Source: Hansschlegelia quercus
GTDB taxonomy: Bacteria > Pseudomonadota > Alphaproteobacteria > Rhizobiales > Methylopilaceae
Direction: 5' to 3'
NCBI RefSeq assembly: GCF_004310425.1
Contig: NZ_SIUB01000003.1
Coordinates: 372,001 to 436,000 of the forward strand
Length of the DNA: 64,000 nt
The notes beneath the pieces are model-generated. The model worked only from the letters and a program-made list of their open reading frames with translations, was not told where the DNA came from and searched no databases. The first letter of the stretch is position 1. Each line of letters starts with the position of its first letter. This document shows positions 19,965-27,767 of the stretch, one piece after another. The translations under genes and the position numbers were made by a program.

Positions 19965-20968
19965 GCGCTGGTCCTCTTCCACGGGAAGAGCCAGCGGCCC
20001 AGCCAGGCGAGCAGGAGGTCCGAGCCGAAGCCGACGATCCCGAGCACGAGGATCGCGGCGTAGACGTTCTCGAAATGCTGGTAACGCGCCTGCTGGGTGA
20101 TGAAGAAGGTGATCCCCGACGAGGTGCCGACCAGTTCGGCGACGATCAGATAGGTCCATGCCCAGCCGAGCAGGATGCGCTGGTCGTTGTAGAGGTCCGG
20201 CAGGATCGCGGGGACGACGACCCTGCGGACGAGCTTCAGATTGCGGGCGCCGAGCGTCTGCGCGGCCTCGAGCAGGGCATATTCCACCCGCCGCGTCGTC
20301 GTCGCGATGATCAGCACCTGCTGGAAGAACGTGCCGATGACGACGATCGCGATCTTCGGCGCGTCGTAGATGCCGAGCACCGCGACCGCAAGCGCGCCGA
20401 AGGCGGGGGCGGGCAGGTAGCGGAAGAACTCGATGAAGGGCTCGGTCAGGCGCCCGACCGCGGAAAACGACCCGCACAGGATGCCGAGCGGCACGCCCAC
20501 GGCTGACGAGATCAGGAACGCCCAGAAGATGATCTGGATCGAGTGCCATAGGCTGGAGCTCAGCCGGAACTCTTCGCGCGCGTCGGCGGCAGGCGTCGCC
20601 GCATGCCAGAGCGCGATCGCGACCTCATGCGGGGCGGGCAGATAGACGGGGTTCGCCGGCACGCCCCTTGGCGGCGCTTGGCCGGCGGCGGTCATCGCTT
20701 CGACCTCCTCGGCGAAGGCGTCCGCCGGAGCGCGCATGCCGGCCGAGAAATAGCTCACATCGCCGGGATCGGTGATCTCGACCAGCGGATGCCACAGGAA
20801 AGGCGCGTAGGAGATCGCACTCCAGAGCGTCAGCGGAAGAATAAAAGAGAGGACGCCGAGCACGGCGCGAACGCGCGGCGCCGGCGGCCGCCCGACGGCG
20901 AACAGGCGCCGCGCTGTGAGAGCCCGCCGCCGAGTCGGCGGCGGGGTCGCGACGACTTTCGCCTCCAA
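19961..20968 (-). CDS. NitT/TauT-family ABC transporter permease
   Basis: A 335-residue membrane protein with a hydrophobic segment near residues 38-58 (VLGVLSFILPLTLWSAISYAP), a periplasmic insert of about 90 residues, then a BPD_transp_1 core: WHSIQIIFWAFLISSAVGVP, the coupling-helix region EAAQTLGARNLKLVRRVVVPAILP, and late segments ILVLGIVGFGSDLLLAWLG. It resembles TauC/SsuC permeases, but the periplasmic insert (GDVSYFSAGMRAPADAF onward) is larger than usual. It follows the binding-protein gene by 3 bp and overlaps the ATPase start. The operon is preceded by a NikR-type operator. Confidence 0.9.
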   Translation of the reverse strand: MEAKVVATPPPTRRRALTARRLFAVGRPPAPRVRAVLGVLSFILPLTLWSAISYAPFLWHPLVEITDPGDVSYFSAGMRAPADAFAEEVEAMTAAGQAPPRGVPANPVYLPAPHEVAIALWHAATPAADAREEFRLSSSLWHSIQIIFWAFLISSAVGVPLGILCGSFSAVGRLTEPFIEFFRYLPAPAFGALAVAVLGIYDAPKIAIVVIGTFFQQVLIIATTTRRVEYALLEAAQTLGARNLKLVRRVVVPAILPDLYNDQRILLGWAWTYLIVAELVGTSSGITFFITQQARYQHFENVYAAILVLGIVGFGSDLLLAWLGRWLFPWKRTSA

Positions 20969-20971
20969 GAT

Positions 20972-21955
20972 TTACTTGGCCGCGATCGACGGATCGATAT
21001 AGGCCTTCACGTCTTGGGCGTCCTTGTAGACGCCCGCCTTGACGTTGAAGTCGTCGGCGTAACGCGAGGAGCCGTAGAGCGATCCGAAGCCCTCGGCGTC
21101 CTTGAACACCTTGGCCCCCTCGACCGCGCTCAGCAGCTTGGTGCCCTTGAGGTAGCGGACATATTCCTCCGGCGGCACGCCGCTGCGCGCCGCCATGATC
21201 TTCACGGCGTCGGGCTGCGTCTTCGGGTCGTCGATATAGGCGACCACCCTGTCCCAGACCTTGAGCATCTTGGCCCAGTCGTCCTTGCGGGACGCGAAGC
21301 TCGTCGGCGACACGGTCACGACGTCGTAGATCAGGCCGGGCTGATCGGCGGAGGTGTAGAGCGGGCGGGCGCCGGGGGAGCCCTTCATCGCCTGGCCGGC
21401 CACCGGCTGCCACGCGCCCACCGCCGAGATGGCGGCGTCGCCGAGCACCTGCGGCGTGTCGTTCGTCTTGACGTTGACGATCTCGACGTCGGTGTCCTTC
21501 ATGTTGGCCTTCTTCAGGCCGTTGAGCAGCAGCAGGTGCTCGACGAGACCGCTCTCGAGGCCGATCTTCTTGCCCTTGAGGTCGGCGAGCTTCTTCACGC
21601 CGGACTTGCCGATGATCATGTCGTTGCCGTTGGAGTAATCCGTCAGCATGACCATCACGCCCTTGGAGCCCGACGAGCCCATGACCAGCGTGTCGCCGTT
21701 GGTGACGGTCACGGCGTCGATCTTGCCGGCGCCGAAGGCCTCCATCGAGGCCGAATAGTCGAACCACTCGAACTGCACGTCGACGCCGGCTTCCTTGAAC
21801 CAGCCCTTGTCGATCGCGACCTGCCAGGCGACCCAGCCCGGCCAGTCGCTATAGCCGACCTTGAGCGGCTCGGCCGCAAGCGTGGAAGAGGCGGGAGCGG
21901 CGAACGCCGCGAGCGCCAGCGCCGCAGCGCCGATGAATTTCCGGAAGGACCGCAT
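20972..21955 (-). CDS. NMT1/SsuA-like ABC transporter substrate-binding protein
   Basis: A 327-residue periplasmic binding protein with signal FIGAAALALAAFAAPASSTLA and an NMT1-type fold: KVGYSDWPGWVAWQVAIDKGWF, EAGVDVQFEWFDYSASMEAFGAG, DAVTVTNGDTLVM, LLTDYSNGNDMIIGKSGV and GKKIGLESGLVEHLLLLNGL. From memory, the YSDWPGWVAW and DYSNGNDMI strings recall binding proteins annotated as urea-carboxylase-associated, some linked to guanidine or urea metabolism; I treat that as a lead only. ATG 21955 is preferred to the frame start at 22015, which would cross the operator. The palindrome at 21973-22000 ends 18 bp upstream of this start, well placed for repression. Confidence 0.88.
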   Translation of the reverse strand: MRSFRKFIGAAALALAAFAAPASSTLAAEPLKVGYSDWPGWVAWQVAIDKGWFKEAGVDVQFEWFDYSASMEAFGAGKIDAVTVTNGDTLVMGSSGSKGVMVMLTDYSNGNDMIIGKSGVKKLADLKGKKIGLESGLVEHLLLLNGLKKANMKDTDVEIVNVKTNDTPQVLGDAAISAVGAWQPVAGQAMKGSPGARPLYTSADQPGLIYDVVTVSPTSFASRKDDWAKMLKVWDRVVAYIDDPKTQPDAVKIMAARSGVPPEEYVRYLKGTKLLSAVEGAKVFKDAEGFGSLYGSSRYADDFNVKAGVYKDAQDVKAYIDPSIAAK

Positions 21956-21972
21956 GCCGATCTCCTGCCTGA

Positions 21973-22000
21973 GTATTACGATTTGACACATTCGTAATAC
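21973..22000. promoter_or_regulatory. Perfect 28-bp palindromic operator, NikR-type spacing
   Basis: GTATTACGA, ten bases, then TCGTAATAC: a perfect 9-bp inverted repeat spanning 28 bp. The E. coli NikR site, GTATGA-N16-TCATAC, spans the same 28 bp and shares the outer GTAT...ATAC. It lies in the 84-bp gap between the ABC-importer operon and the NikR-like gene, 18 bp from one start and 40 bp from the other, so one bound tetramer could control both directions. Confidence 0.8.
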
Positions 22001-22039
22001 GGCTATTCGATGCACGAGGCATGCCAGATGGAGGCGTCG

Positions 22040-22519
22040 ATGGCTCGAAGCGCGGCGACGAAAGCGGGGACCGGAGGCGGCCAGCGCTTCAACGTGGAGC
22101 GCATGACGGTCTCACTGCCGCAGACCGTTCTCGCCGAACTCGACGCGACGGTTGCGCGGCGCGGCTTCGCCAGCCGCTCGCAGGCCGTGGCGGAGCTCCT
22201 GCACCGCGGTCTCGTCGACGATCGTAGCGAGTTCGGCGACGAAGTGATGTGCGGCGCGCTGACCTTGTTCTACGGTCAGCCCTCGGCCGGCGTCGAGCAG
22301 CGGCTGGGCGATCTCCAGCGGGCGAATATCGACGAGGTGATCGCCTCGTTTCACGTGCACCTCAACGAAAACAGGACACTGGAGGTGGTTCTGCTCCAAG
22401 GACCCGCGCGCAAATTGCAGGCGATTGCCGATGAAATGATCACCGTTCGCGGGGTGATCTCGGGACGGCTGCAGGTGGTCGCAGCGATCATGCCGCAGAT
22501 CCATCCCTTTATCCGCTGA
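22040..22519 (+). CDS. NikR-like ribbon-helix-helix regulator lacking two nickel ligands
   Basis: 159 residues: a ~20-residue extension, a ribbon-helix-helix DNA-binding domain (VERMTVSLPQTVLAELDATV, RRGFASRSQAVAELLHRGL) and an ACT-like C-terminal domain (IASFHVHLNENRTLEVVLLQG, IADEMITVRGVISGRL). In E. coli NikR the high-affinity nickel site is His76, His87, His89 and Cys95. Aligned by eye without gaps, those positions here are Arg94, His105, His107 and Thr113, so two of four ligands are lost. I chose ATG 22040 because GGAGG lies 5 bases upstream; ATGs at 22010 and 22028 are possible. lrgA follows after 20 bp. It probably binds the palindrome at 21973-22000, but its effector may not be nickel. 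Confidence 0.87.
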   Translation: MARSAATKAGTGGGQRFNVERMTVSLPQTVLAELDATVARRGFASRSQAVAELLHRGLVDDRSEFGDEVMCGALTLFYGQPSAGVEQRLGDLQRANIDEVIASFHVHLNENRTLEVVLLQGPARKLQAIADEMITVRGVISGRLQVVAAIMPQIHPFIR

Positions 22520-22539
22520 GCCCAAGGTCGGAGGCGGCC

Positions 22540-22923
22540 ATGCTCAAGGGCCTTTTCATCCTGCTGCTGTTCCAACTCGTCGGCGAGGCGATCTCGCGAG
22601 GGTTGGGGCTGCCAGTGCCGGGACCGGTGATCGGCGTGATGCTGCTATTCGCCGCCCTCATGCTAAGCGCCCGCTTCAAGCCCATGCGGAAGCCTGACGA
22701 AGGGCCTCTCCCGGTTGAGCAGGCAGCGGACGGGCTCCTGAGCCATCTCGGCTTGCTGTTCGTGCCGGCAGGCGTCGGCGTCGCGCAAAGCTATTACGCG
22801 CTGCAAGGTCACCTGCTCGGCGTCGCCGTCGCGCTGATCGGTTCGACGGCGATAACTCTGGTCGCGACCGTCGCTGTGTTCCGGCTGGTCGCGCGCGCGA
22901 TCGAACGCAGGGCCGCGCGATGA
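22540..22923 (+). CDS. CidA/LrgA family membrane protein
   Basis: A 127-residue protein with four predicted membrane segments: LFILLLFQLVGEAIS, VPGPVIGVMLLFAALML, LGLLFVPAGVGVAQSY and GVAVALIGSTAITLVATVAVF. The PGPVIGM-like and FVPAGVG motifs are typical of CidA/LrgA. It partners with LrgB, encoded next with a 4-bp overlap. LrgAB were first described as holin-like, but several pairs are now known to transport small carboxylates such as pyruvate, and the plant fusion homologue PLGG1 moves glycolate/glycerate. Being 20 bp downstream of the NikR-like gene, it is likely controlled by the same operator. Confidence 0.9.
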   Translation: MLKGLFILLLFQLVGEAISRGLGLPVPGPVIGVMLLFAALMLSARFKPMRKPDEGPLPVEQAADGLLSHLGLLFVPAGVGVAQSYYALQGHLLGVAVALIGSTAITLVATVAVFRLVARAIERRAAR

Positions 22924-23651
22924 AGCCGTCGCCCGAGCGCTTCTTCGAACTCTGGGTCTTTCTCTCCACCAGCCCGCTGCTCTGGCTGACCGTCACGATC
23001 GGCGCATTCCTCGCGGCGCAGCAAATTGCAGCGGCGGCGGGGCGTCACCCGCTGGTCAATCCGGTGCTGATCGCCATTGTCGCCATCGTCGTCGTGTTGC
23101 GGGTGACCGAGACCGACTACCGGACCTATTTCGACGGCGCGCAGTTCGTGCATTTCGCGCTCGGGCCGGCGACCGTGGCGCTCGCCGTCTCGCTGTTCCG
23201 CAACCGGGCGCTGGTCGCCCATGACGCGGCCCCGATCGCCGCCGCGCTCGTCGTGGGCGCGATCGTCGCCTGCGTCTCCGTTGTCCTGATCGCCCGCGCG
23301 CTCGCGTTGCCGCCCGAGATCGTTACAGCGCTTGCGCCGAAATCGGTGACGGTGAGCATCGCGCTCGGCATCGCCGGCCAGATCGGCGCCGATCCCGGCC
23401 TGGTAGCGGTGTTCGCGATCGCGACCGGCATCAGCGGGGCGATCCTCGTTACCCCCGTCATGAACGCGCTTGGGGTGAAGGACTTCGCCGCCCGCGGCTT
23501 CGCCGTGGGCCTGGCTTCGCATGGCATCGGGACCGCGCGCGCCTTTCAGGTGGACGGCGTGGCCGGCGCCTTCGCGGGGCTGGCGATGGCGCTCAACGCC
23601 GTCGTCACCGCGCTCGTCGCCCCGACGATCATCGGCTGGCTCGCTCCGTAG
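22920..23651 (+). CDS. LrgB family membrane protein
   Basis: A 243-residue LrgB/CidB-type protein with six or seven hydrophobic segments. The family motifs are clear: YRTYFDGAQFVHFALGPATVALAVSL, the LAPKSVTVSIALGIAGQIG block, FAIATGISGAILVTPVMNALGVKD, and AVGLASHGIGTARAFQ. It forms the second half of an LrgAB pair (ATGA overlap with lrgA) and probably a carboxylate transporter in the inner membrane. Its 3' end overlaps the convergent DUF763 gene by 23 bp. Substrate unknown. Confidence 0.9.
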   Translation: MKPSPERFFELWVFLSTSPLLWLTVTIGAFLAAQQIAAAAGRHPLVNPVLIAIVAIVVVLRVTETDYRTYFDGAQFVHFALGPATVALAVSLFRNRALVAHDAAPIAAALVVGAIVACVSVVLIARALALPPEIVTALAPKSVTVSIALGIAGQIGADPGLVAVFAIATGISGAILVTPVMNALGVKDFAARGFAVGLASHGIGTARAFQVDGVAGAFAGLAMALNAVVTALVAPTIIGWLAP

Positions 23652-24891
23652 AGGCTGGCGCCGCCGGCTCCCAGCCGAAGGTGCTGCGCCCGCCATAATC
23701 GTACGATCGCGCCCGCTCCTCGGCGATCACCGCCTCGACCGATGGTCCGGTCGCGACGCGCTCAAGCCTGCGGGCCTCCGCGTCGAGCCGCTTCAGCGCG
23801 TCAAGCCGGTCGTCGAGGCCGAGCTTGGAGCGGCCCACGGCCGATCGCAGCACGCCGATCGTCTCGTCATAGACCCGCGTCGGCACGGGGAAGGGATGCC
23901 GATCCTTACCGCCATGCGCGAAGGAGAACCGCGCGGGATCGCTGAACCGGCAGGGCGCGCCGTGAACGACTTCGGCGACCAGGGCCAGCGCGCGGACCGT
24001 GCGCGCGCCGACGCCCGGCGTCAGCAGCAGGTCCGGAAAATCCTGCGGTCCGCGCTCGGCGGCCGCTGCGATCGCGCCCTGCAGCCTCCGCTCGACGACG
24101 TCTTGGCGACGCACCTCGTGATGCGCCGGCATGACGAGATGCGGCAGCATCGGCTGCGCGTCGGGCGTCTTCTCGACCGAAGGACGCTCCAGCGCGATCG
24201 CTTCCGCTGCGATCCTGTCCGGCGACACGGTTCGCAACAGGTCGAGCTGGACATCGCGCGACGACTTCGCGCGGCAGTCCGCAAGGTTGACGATCCGGCC
24301 CTGCGCTTCGCCGTCGATCGCGGCGTGTGGATCGTCGACGAAGCTTTCCAGCCCTTCCGAGAGCCAGTGGTAGCGCCGCGCCGTGCGGTTGTCGCCGTTC
24401 ATGCCCTGCTGGACCACGGTCCAATTCCCGTCGTCTGTGACGAAGAAGCCGTGGAGATAGAGATCAAACCCGTCCTGGACCGCGGCGCTGTCGATCTTGG
24501 CGACCAGACGGCTCGCTTTCGTCAGCGGCTCCGCATCGATCCCGATCCGCTCGCCGATCAGGCCGAGCTCCGCCGGCGTCTTGCGTGACTGCGCGCCGCG
24601 GCCGCCGCAGACATGGATTCCGAGTTCCGAGGACAGCGGCGCAAGACCGCGCTTGAGCGCTCCGACGACGCTGGTGGTGACGCCGGAGGAGTGCCAGTCC
24701 ATGCCCATCACGGCGCCGAAGGACTGGAACCAGAAGGGATGCGCCAACCGTCGGAGCAGCTCGTCTCGCCCGTAATGGATGACGATCGCTTCCGCCATCA
24801 CGGCGCCAAGCCGCGTCATCCGCTGGCCGAGCCAAGCCGGCACGCGTCCGCCATGCAGCGGCAGGTCCGCCCCGCCGGTTCGTCTCGCCAT
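23629..24891 (-). CDS. DUF763 domain protein
   Basis: A 420-residue DUF763 protein: RTGGADLPLHGGRVPAWLGQRM, then HYGRDELLRRLAHPFWFQSFGAVMGMDWHSSGVTTSVVGALKRGL, GIHVCGGRGAQSRKTPAEL and LYLHGFFVTDDGNWTVVQQGM. The second half contains a helix-hairpin-helix-like string, LLLTPGVGARTVRALALVAEV, suggesting nucleic-acid contact. Two Cys/His-type sites are not obvious. DUF763 is found in archaea and scattered bacteria and has no established function that I know of. It is monocistronic here and diverges from the L,D-transpeptidase. Confidence 0.85.
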   Translation of the reverse strand: MARRTGGADLPLHGGRVPAWLGQRMTRLGAVMAEAIVIHYGRDELLRRLAHPFWFQSFGAVMGMDWHSSGVTTSVVGALKRGLAPLSSELGIHVCGGRGAQSRKTPAELGLIGERIGIDAEPLTKASRLVAKIDSAAVQDGFDLYLHGFFVTDDGNWTVVQQGMNGDNRTARRYHWLSEGLESFVDDPHAAIDGEAQGRIVNLADCRAKSSRDVQLDLLRTVSPDRIAAEAIALERPSVEKTPDAQPMLPHLVMPAHHEVRRQDVVERRLQGAIAAAAERGPQDFPDLLLTPGVGARTVRALALVAEVVHGAPCRFSDPARFSFAHGGKDRHPFPVPTRVYDETIGVLRSAVGRSKLGLDDRLDALKRLDAEARRLERVATGPSVEAVIAEERARSYDYGGRSTFGWEPAAPASTERASR

Positions 24892-25027
24892 CGTTCCCTC
24901 GCTCGATTCGTCCGACGCTAGCCGATTCGAAACCGCCCTCCGATCCGTTCACGCCCCGTTATGATTGTCGGGCGCAATCTTCCGGACGGCCTTTGTATTG
25001 GGCCGATGTGTGGAAGAGGTCGGCGAT

Positions 25028-25828
25028 ATGAGTACATCGTCGCTGTGCGCGCGTCCTTTTGGCGTCGCGCTGATCATCATCGTGGCGCTGGCGCTCGCCG
25101 CCTGCTCGTCCGGCCGCCAGGCGCGGGTGAAGACCGGCTCGGTCTCGGTGGCTACCGTCAGCCTGATGTCGAAGCTCGACATGCCGCGCGCCGCGCCGAT
25201 CATGATCCGCGTCTTCAAGGAAGAAGCGGTGCTTGAGGTCTGGAAGCAGGAGCGCAACGGCCAGTATGGGCTGCTCCGAACCTACGAGATCTGCAAGTTC
25301 TCAGGGCGGCTCGGCCCGAAGCAGTATGAGGGCGACCGGCAGGCGCCGGAAGGCTTCTACGAGATCGACAAGTCGAGCCTCAATCCGTTCTCGCGCAACC
25401 ATCTCGCCTTCAACATCGGCTTTCCGAACGCCTATGACCGCGCGCTCGGCCGGACCGGGAGCAACCTGATGGTCCACGGCGGCTGCAAGTCGGTGGGCTG
25501 CTACGCCATGACCCATCCGCGGATGGAGGAGATCTACGGTCTCGTGCGCGAGGCGCTGCTGTCGGGCCAGGAATCGATCCCGGTCCAGGCGTTCCCCTTC
25601 CGCATGACGAACGAGAACATGGCGCGCCACGCCGGCGACCCCAACATGCCGTTCTGGGAGATGCTGAAGGTCGGCTATGACGTGTTCTCGCGCGCGAACC
25701 GTCCCGGCCGGGCGGCGCCTTGCTCCGACGGCTACCAGTTCACCTCCGACCCTCGCTGGCAGAACGCGAAGGACTCCGAGATTTGCGAGGCTGCAGCTGC
25801 GGTCGCGCGCAACGAAGCCCGCTACTAA
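25028..25828 (+). CDS. YafK-type L,D-transpeptidase lipoprotein
   Basis: 266 residues with a lipoprotein signal (GVALIIIVALALAAC; Cys26) and a YkuD domain whose catalytic motif is HGGCKSVGCYAM (His150, Ser155, catalytic Cys158). MIRVFKEEAVLEVWKQ and APEGFYEID match the YafK/murein L,D-transpeptidase subgroup; E. coli YafK (DpaA) removes Braun lipoprotein from peptidoglycan, while others make 3-3 cross-links. Four extra cysteines include two near the C-terminus (APCSDGY, SEICEA) that may form a disulfide. ATG 25028 begins the signal; the frame opens further back at 24965. Confidence 0.88.
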   Translation: MSTSSLCARPFGVALIIIVALALAACSSGRQARVKTGSVSVATVSLMSKLDMPRAAPIMIRVFKEEAVLEVWKQERNGQYGLLRTYEICKFSGRLGPKQYEGDRQAPEGFYEIDKSSLNPFSRNHLAFNIGFPNAYDRALGRTGSNLMVHGGCKSVGCYAMTHPRMEEIYGLVREALLSGQESIPVQAFPFRMTNENMARHAGDPNMPFWEMLKVGYDVFSRANRPGRAAPCSDGYQFTSDPRWQNAKDSEICEAAAAVARNEARY

Positions 25829-25937
25829 GAAGCCCAGATTCAGAAACGGTCAGTTTCGATCGTTTCTCTTCTGAGATCTCATGCAGATCGTACCTTCGCT
25901 TTAACGAATTCACCGTTGGAGCCCGAAGGTCATCGCT

Positions 25938-26882
25938 ATGAACGCCAGCGCGCCTGTTTCCGCCCTCCACCACGTCACCGCGATCAGCGGCCCGGCGGCC
26001 CGCAACGTTCGCTTCTATACGAACGTGCTCGGGCTTCGCTTGGTGAAGAAGACCGTCAACTTCGACGATCCCGGCACGTATCACCTCTATTACGGCGACG
26101 AGGCCGGCCGGCCCGGCTCGATCCTCACCTTCTTCGCGTGGGACCATGTCGCGCCCGGCCGGCTCGGCGTCGGCGAGACGTCGCGGACCTCGTTCCGCGT
26201 GCCCCGCGCCTCGATCGGCTGGTGGACGCAGCGCTTCGTCGAGGCCGCCGTCGCCCATAAGGCGCCGTTCGTCCGCTTCGGCGAGGCGACGCTCGCCTTC
26301 AAAGATCCTGGCGGCCTCTCACTTGCCCTCGTCGGCGTCGAAGGCGCTGAAGGTGAGGCCGCTTGGGCGAGCGAGAACGTGCCCGCCGAACACGCCATCC
26401 GCGGCTTCCACGGCGTGACGCTGCTTCTCCGCGACGCAGTCCCGACGGGCGAAATCCTGTCGAACGTGTTCGGCCAGCGCAAGATCGCTCGCGAAGGCGC
26501 CGTCACGCGGTTTGAAGCGGGCGAAGAGGCCTATGGCCGCTACGTCGATCTGCACGCCGCGGGCGACTTCCTGGCCGGTCGGCTGGGCGGCGGCAGCGTG
26601 CATCACGTCGCCTTCCGGGCGGCCGACGACGCCGCGCAGGCCGAAATGGCGCGCAAGCTGGTCGCCGAGCACCGCATCGGCGTAACGGAGCAGAAGGACC
26701 GCAATTACTTCCGGTCCGTCTACTTCCGCGAGCCCGGCGGCGTTCTGTTTGAGATTGCGACAGACCAGCCCGGCTTCGCGGTCGACGAGCCGGCCGACAC
26801 CCTCGGCCAGGCGCTGAAGCTGCCGGCCCAATTTGAGGCCCTGCGGTCCCGCATCGAGGAGGGGCTGCCCGCGCTCGTCTGA
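25938..26882 (+). CDS. Ring-cleaving dioxygenase, MhqO/glyoxalase-type
   Basis: A 314-residue protein made of two vicinal-oxygen-chelate modules. Module one opens with LHHVTAISGPAARNVRFYTNVLGLRLVKKTVN; module two has IRGFHGVTLLLRD and SVHHVAFRAADD, and GVLFEIATDQPGF supplies the metal-binding glutamate. This is the MhqO/MhqA-like group of predicted hydroquinone or catechol extradiol dioxygenases, often paired with an MhqD-like hydrolase, which follows here after 49 bp. The pair would detoxify quinone-type electrophiles (known for Bacillus Mhq; inferred here). Confidence 0.87.
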   Translation: MNASAPVSALHHVTAISGPAARNVRFYTNVLGLRLVKKTVNFDDPGTYHLYYGDEAGRPGSILTFFAWDHVAPGRLGVGETSRTSFRVPRASIGWWTQRFVEAAVAHKAPFVRFGEATLAFKDPGGLSLALVGVEGAEGEAAWASENVPAEHAIRGFHGVTLLLRDAVPTGEILSNVFGQRKIAREGAVTRFEAGEEAYGRYVDLHAAGDFLAGRLGGGSVHHVAFRAADDAAQAEMARKLVAEHRIGVTEQKDRNYFRSVYFREPGGVLFEIATDQPGFAVDEPADTLGQALKLPAQFEALRSRIEEGLPALV

Positions 26883-26931
26883 TGCGCGGGTTACTTCTCC
26901 TTCCTTCACGTCAACCTGAGGGAGCGACGCC

Positions 26932-27582
26932 ATGAGCGCGCGCAGCCTTTCGTTCGTGCATGTCTTCCAGCCGGCGACTACGGCCGGCCTTCCGCCGCTG
27001 CTTCTGCTCCACGGCACGGGCGGTGACGAGAGCGATCTGATCCCGCTCGGCCAAGCGCTTGCGCCGGGGGCGGCGCTGCTCTCACCGCGCGGCCAGGTGA
27101 TGGAAGGCGGCGCGCCGCGCTTCTTCCGTCGTCTTGCGGAGGGCGTCTTCGACGAGGCGGATGTCGTCCGCCGCGCGCGCGACCTCGCCCGCTTCGTGGG
27201 AGAAGCGCGGGCGGTCTACGGGATCGTGCCGCCGATCGCGCTCGGCTTCTCCAACGGAGCGAACATCGCCGCGGCCACGCTGTTGCTCCATCCTGATGCG
27301 CTCGCTGGCGCAGCTCTGTTGCGGCCGATGGTTCCGTTGTCGAGCCCGTCGGATGCGCGGCTCTCGGGCAAGCCGGTGCTGATCCTGTCCGGCGTCGCGG
27401 ACCCCGTCGCGCCGCCCGACAACGTCGCGCGACTGGAGGCCCTGTTGCGCCGTTCGGGCGCGGCGGTGACGCATGAGGCGATCCCCGCGAGCCATGGCCT
27501 GACGCGTCTCGATCTCATTTCGGCGACGGAATGGTATGCCGGCCTGGCGGACGCTGACGCCGTGGGCGAAACCGGATCGTAG
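26932..27582 (+). CDS. MhqD/phospholipase-carboxylesterase-type alpha/beta hydrolase
   Basis: A 216-residue alpha/beta hydrolase. LLLLHGTGGDESDLIPLGQALAPGAALLSPRG is the typical N-terminus, the nucleophile is Ser in GFSNGANIA, the Asp in LSGVADPVAP, and the His in SHGLT. MhqD-type hydrolases are encoded beside MhqO-type dioxygenases in quinone-response operons. The start ATG at 26932 has GGGAG about 9 bases upstream. The native substrate is unknown. Confidence 0.86.
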   Translation: MSARSLSFVHVFQPATTAGLPPLLLLHGTGGDESDLIPLGQALAPGAALLSPRGQVMEGGAPRFFRRLAEGVFDEADVVRRARDLARFVGEARAVYGIVPPIALGFSNGANIAAATLLLHPDALAGAALLRPMVPLSSPSDARLSGKPVLILSGVADPVAPPDNVARLEALLRRSGAAVTHEAIPASHGLTRLDLISATEWYAGLADADAVGETGS

Positions 27583-27615
27583 CGGAAACAAAGCGATCGG
27601 CGGGTTCGGAGACCG

Positions 27616-27691
27616 TGGCGCTCCCAAGGGGACTCGAACCCCTGTTTTCGCCGTGAGAGGGCGACGTCCTAGACCGCTAGACGATGGGAGC
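27616..27691 (-). tRNA. tRNA-Glu (CTC)
   Basis: On the minus strand a 76-nt cloverleaf runs from GCTCCCATCGTC to GGGAGCGCCA, with an encoded CCA. The seven-bp acceptor stem GCTCCCA/TGGGAGC, the T-arm with GTTCGAGTC, and the anticodon stem TCGCC/GGCGA around loop CTCTCAC give anticodon CTC, reading GAG. It lies 77 bp downstream of the DUF6476-type gene on the same strand. Confidence 0.96.
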
Positions 27692-27767
27692 GTGTGCGCG
27701 GTGCGCCCGTATAGCGGCGTTGGGCGCTCGCTTCAAGCCGGTTCGGCGGTCTTTTGGCGGCGGCCGC

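Noticed and set aside
19965-20549. Upstream extension of the ABC ATPase frame
   Set aside because: Lies wholly inside the permease gene in another frame; low-complexity Arg/Ala text; ATG 19964 overlaps the permease stop as expected in an operon.
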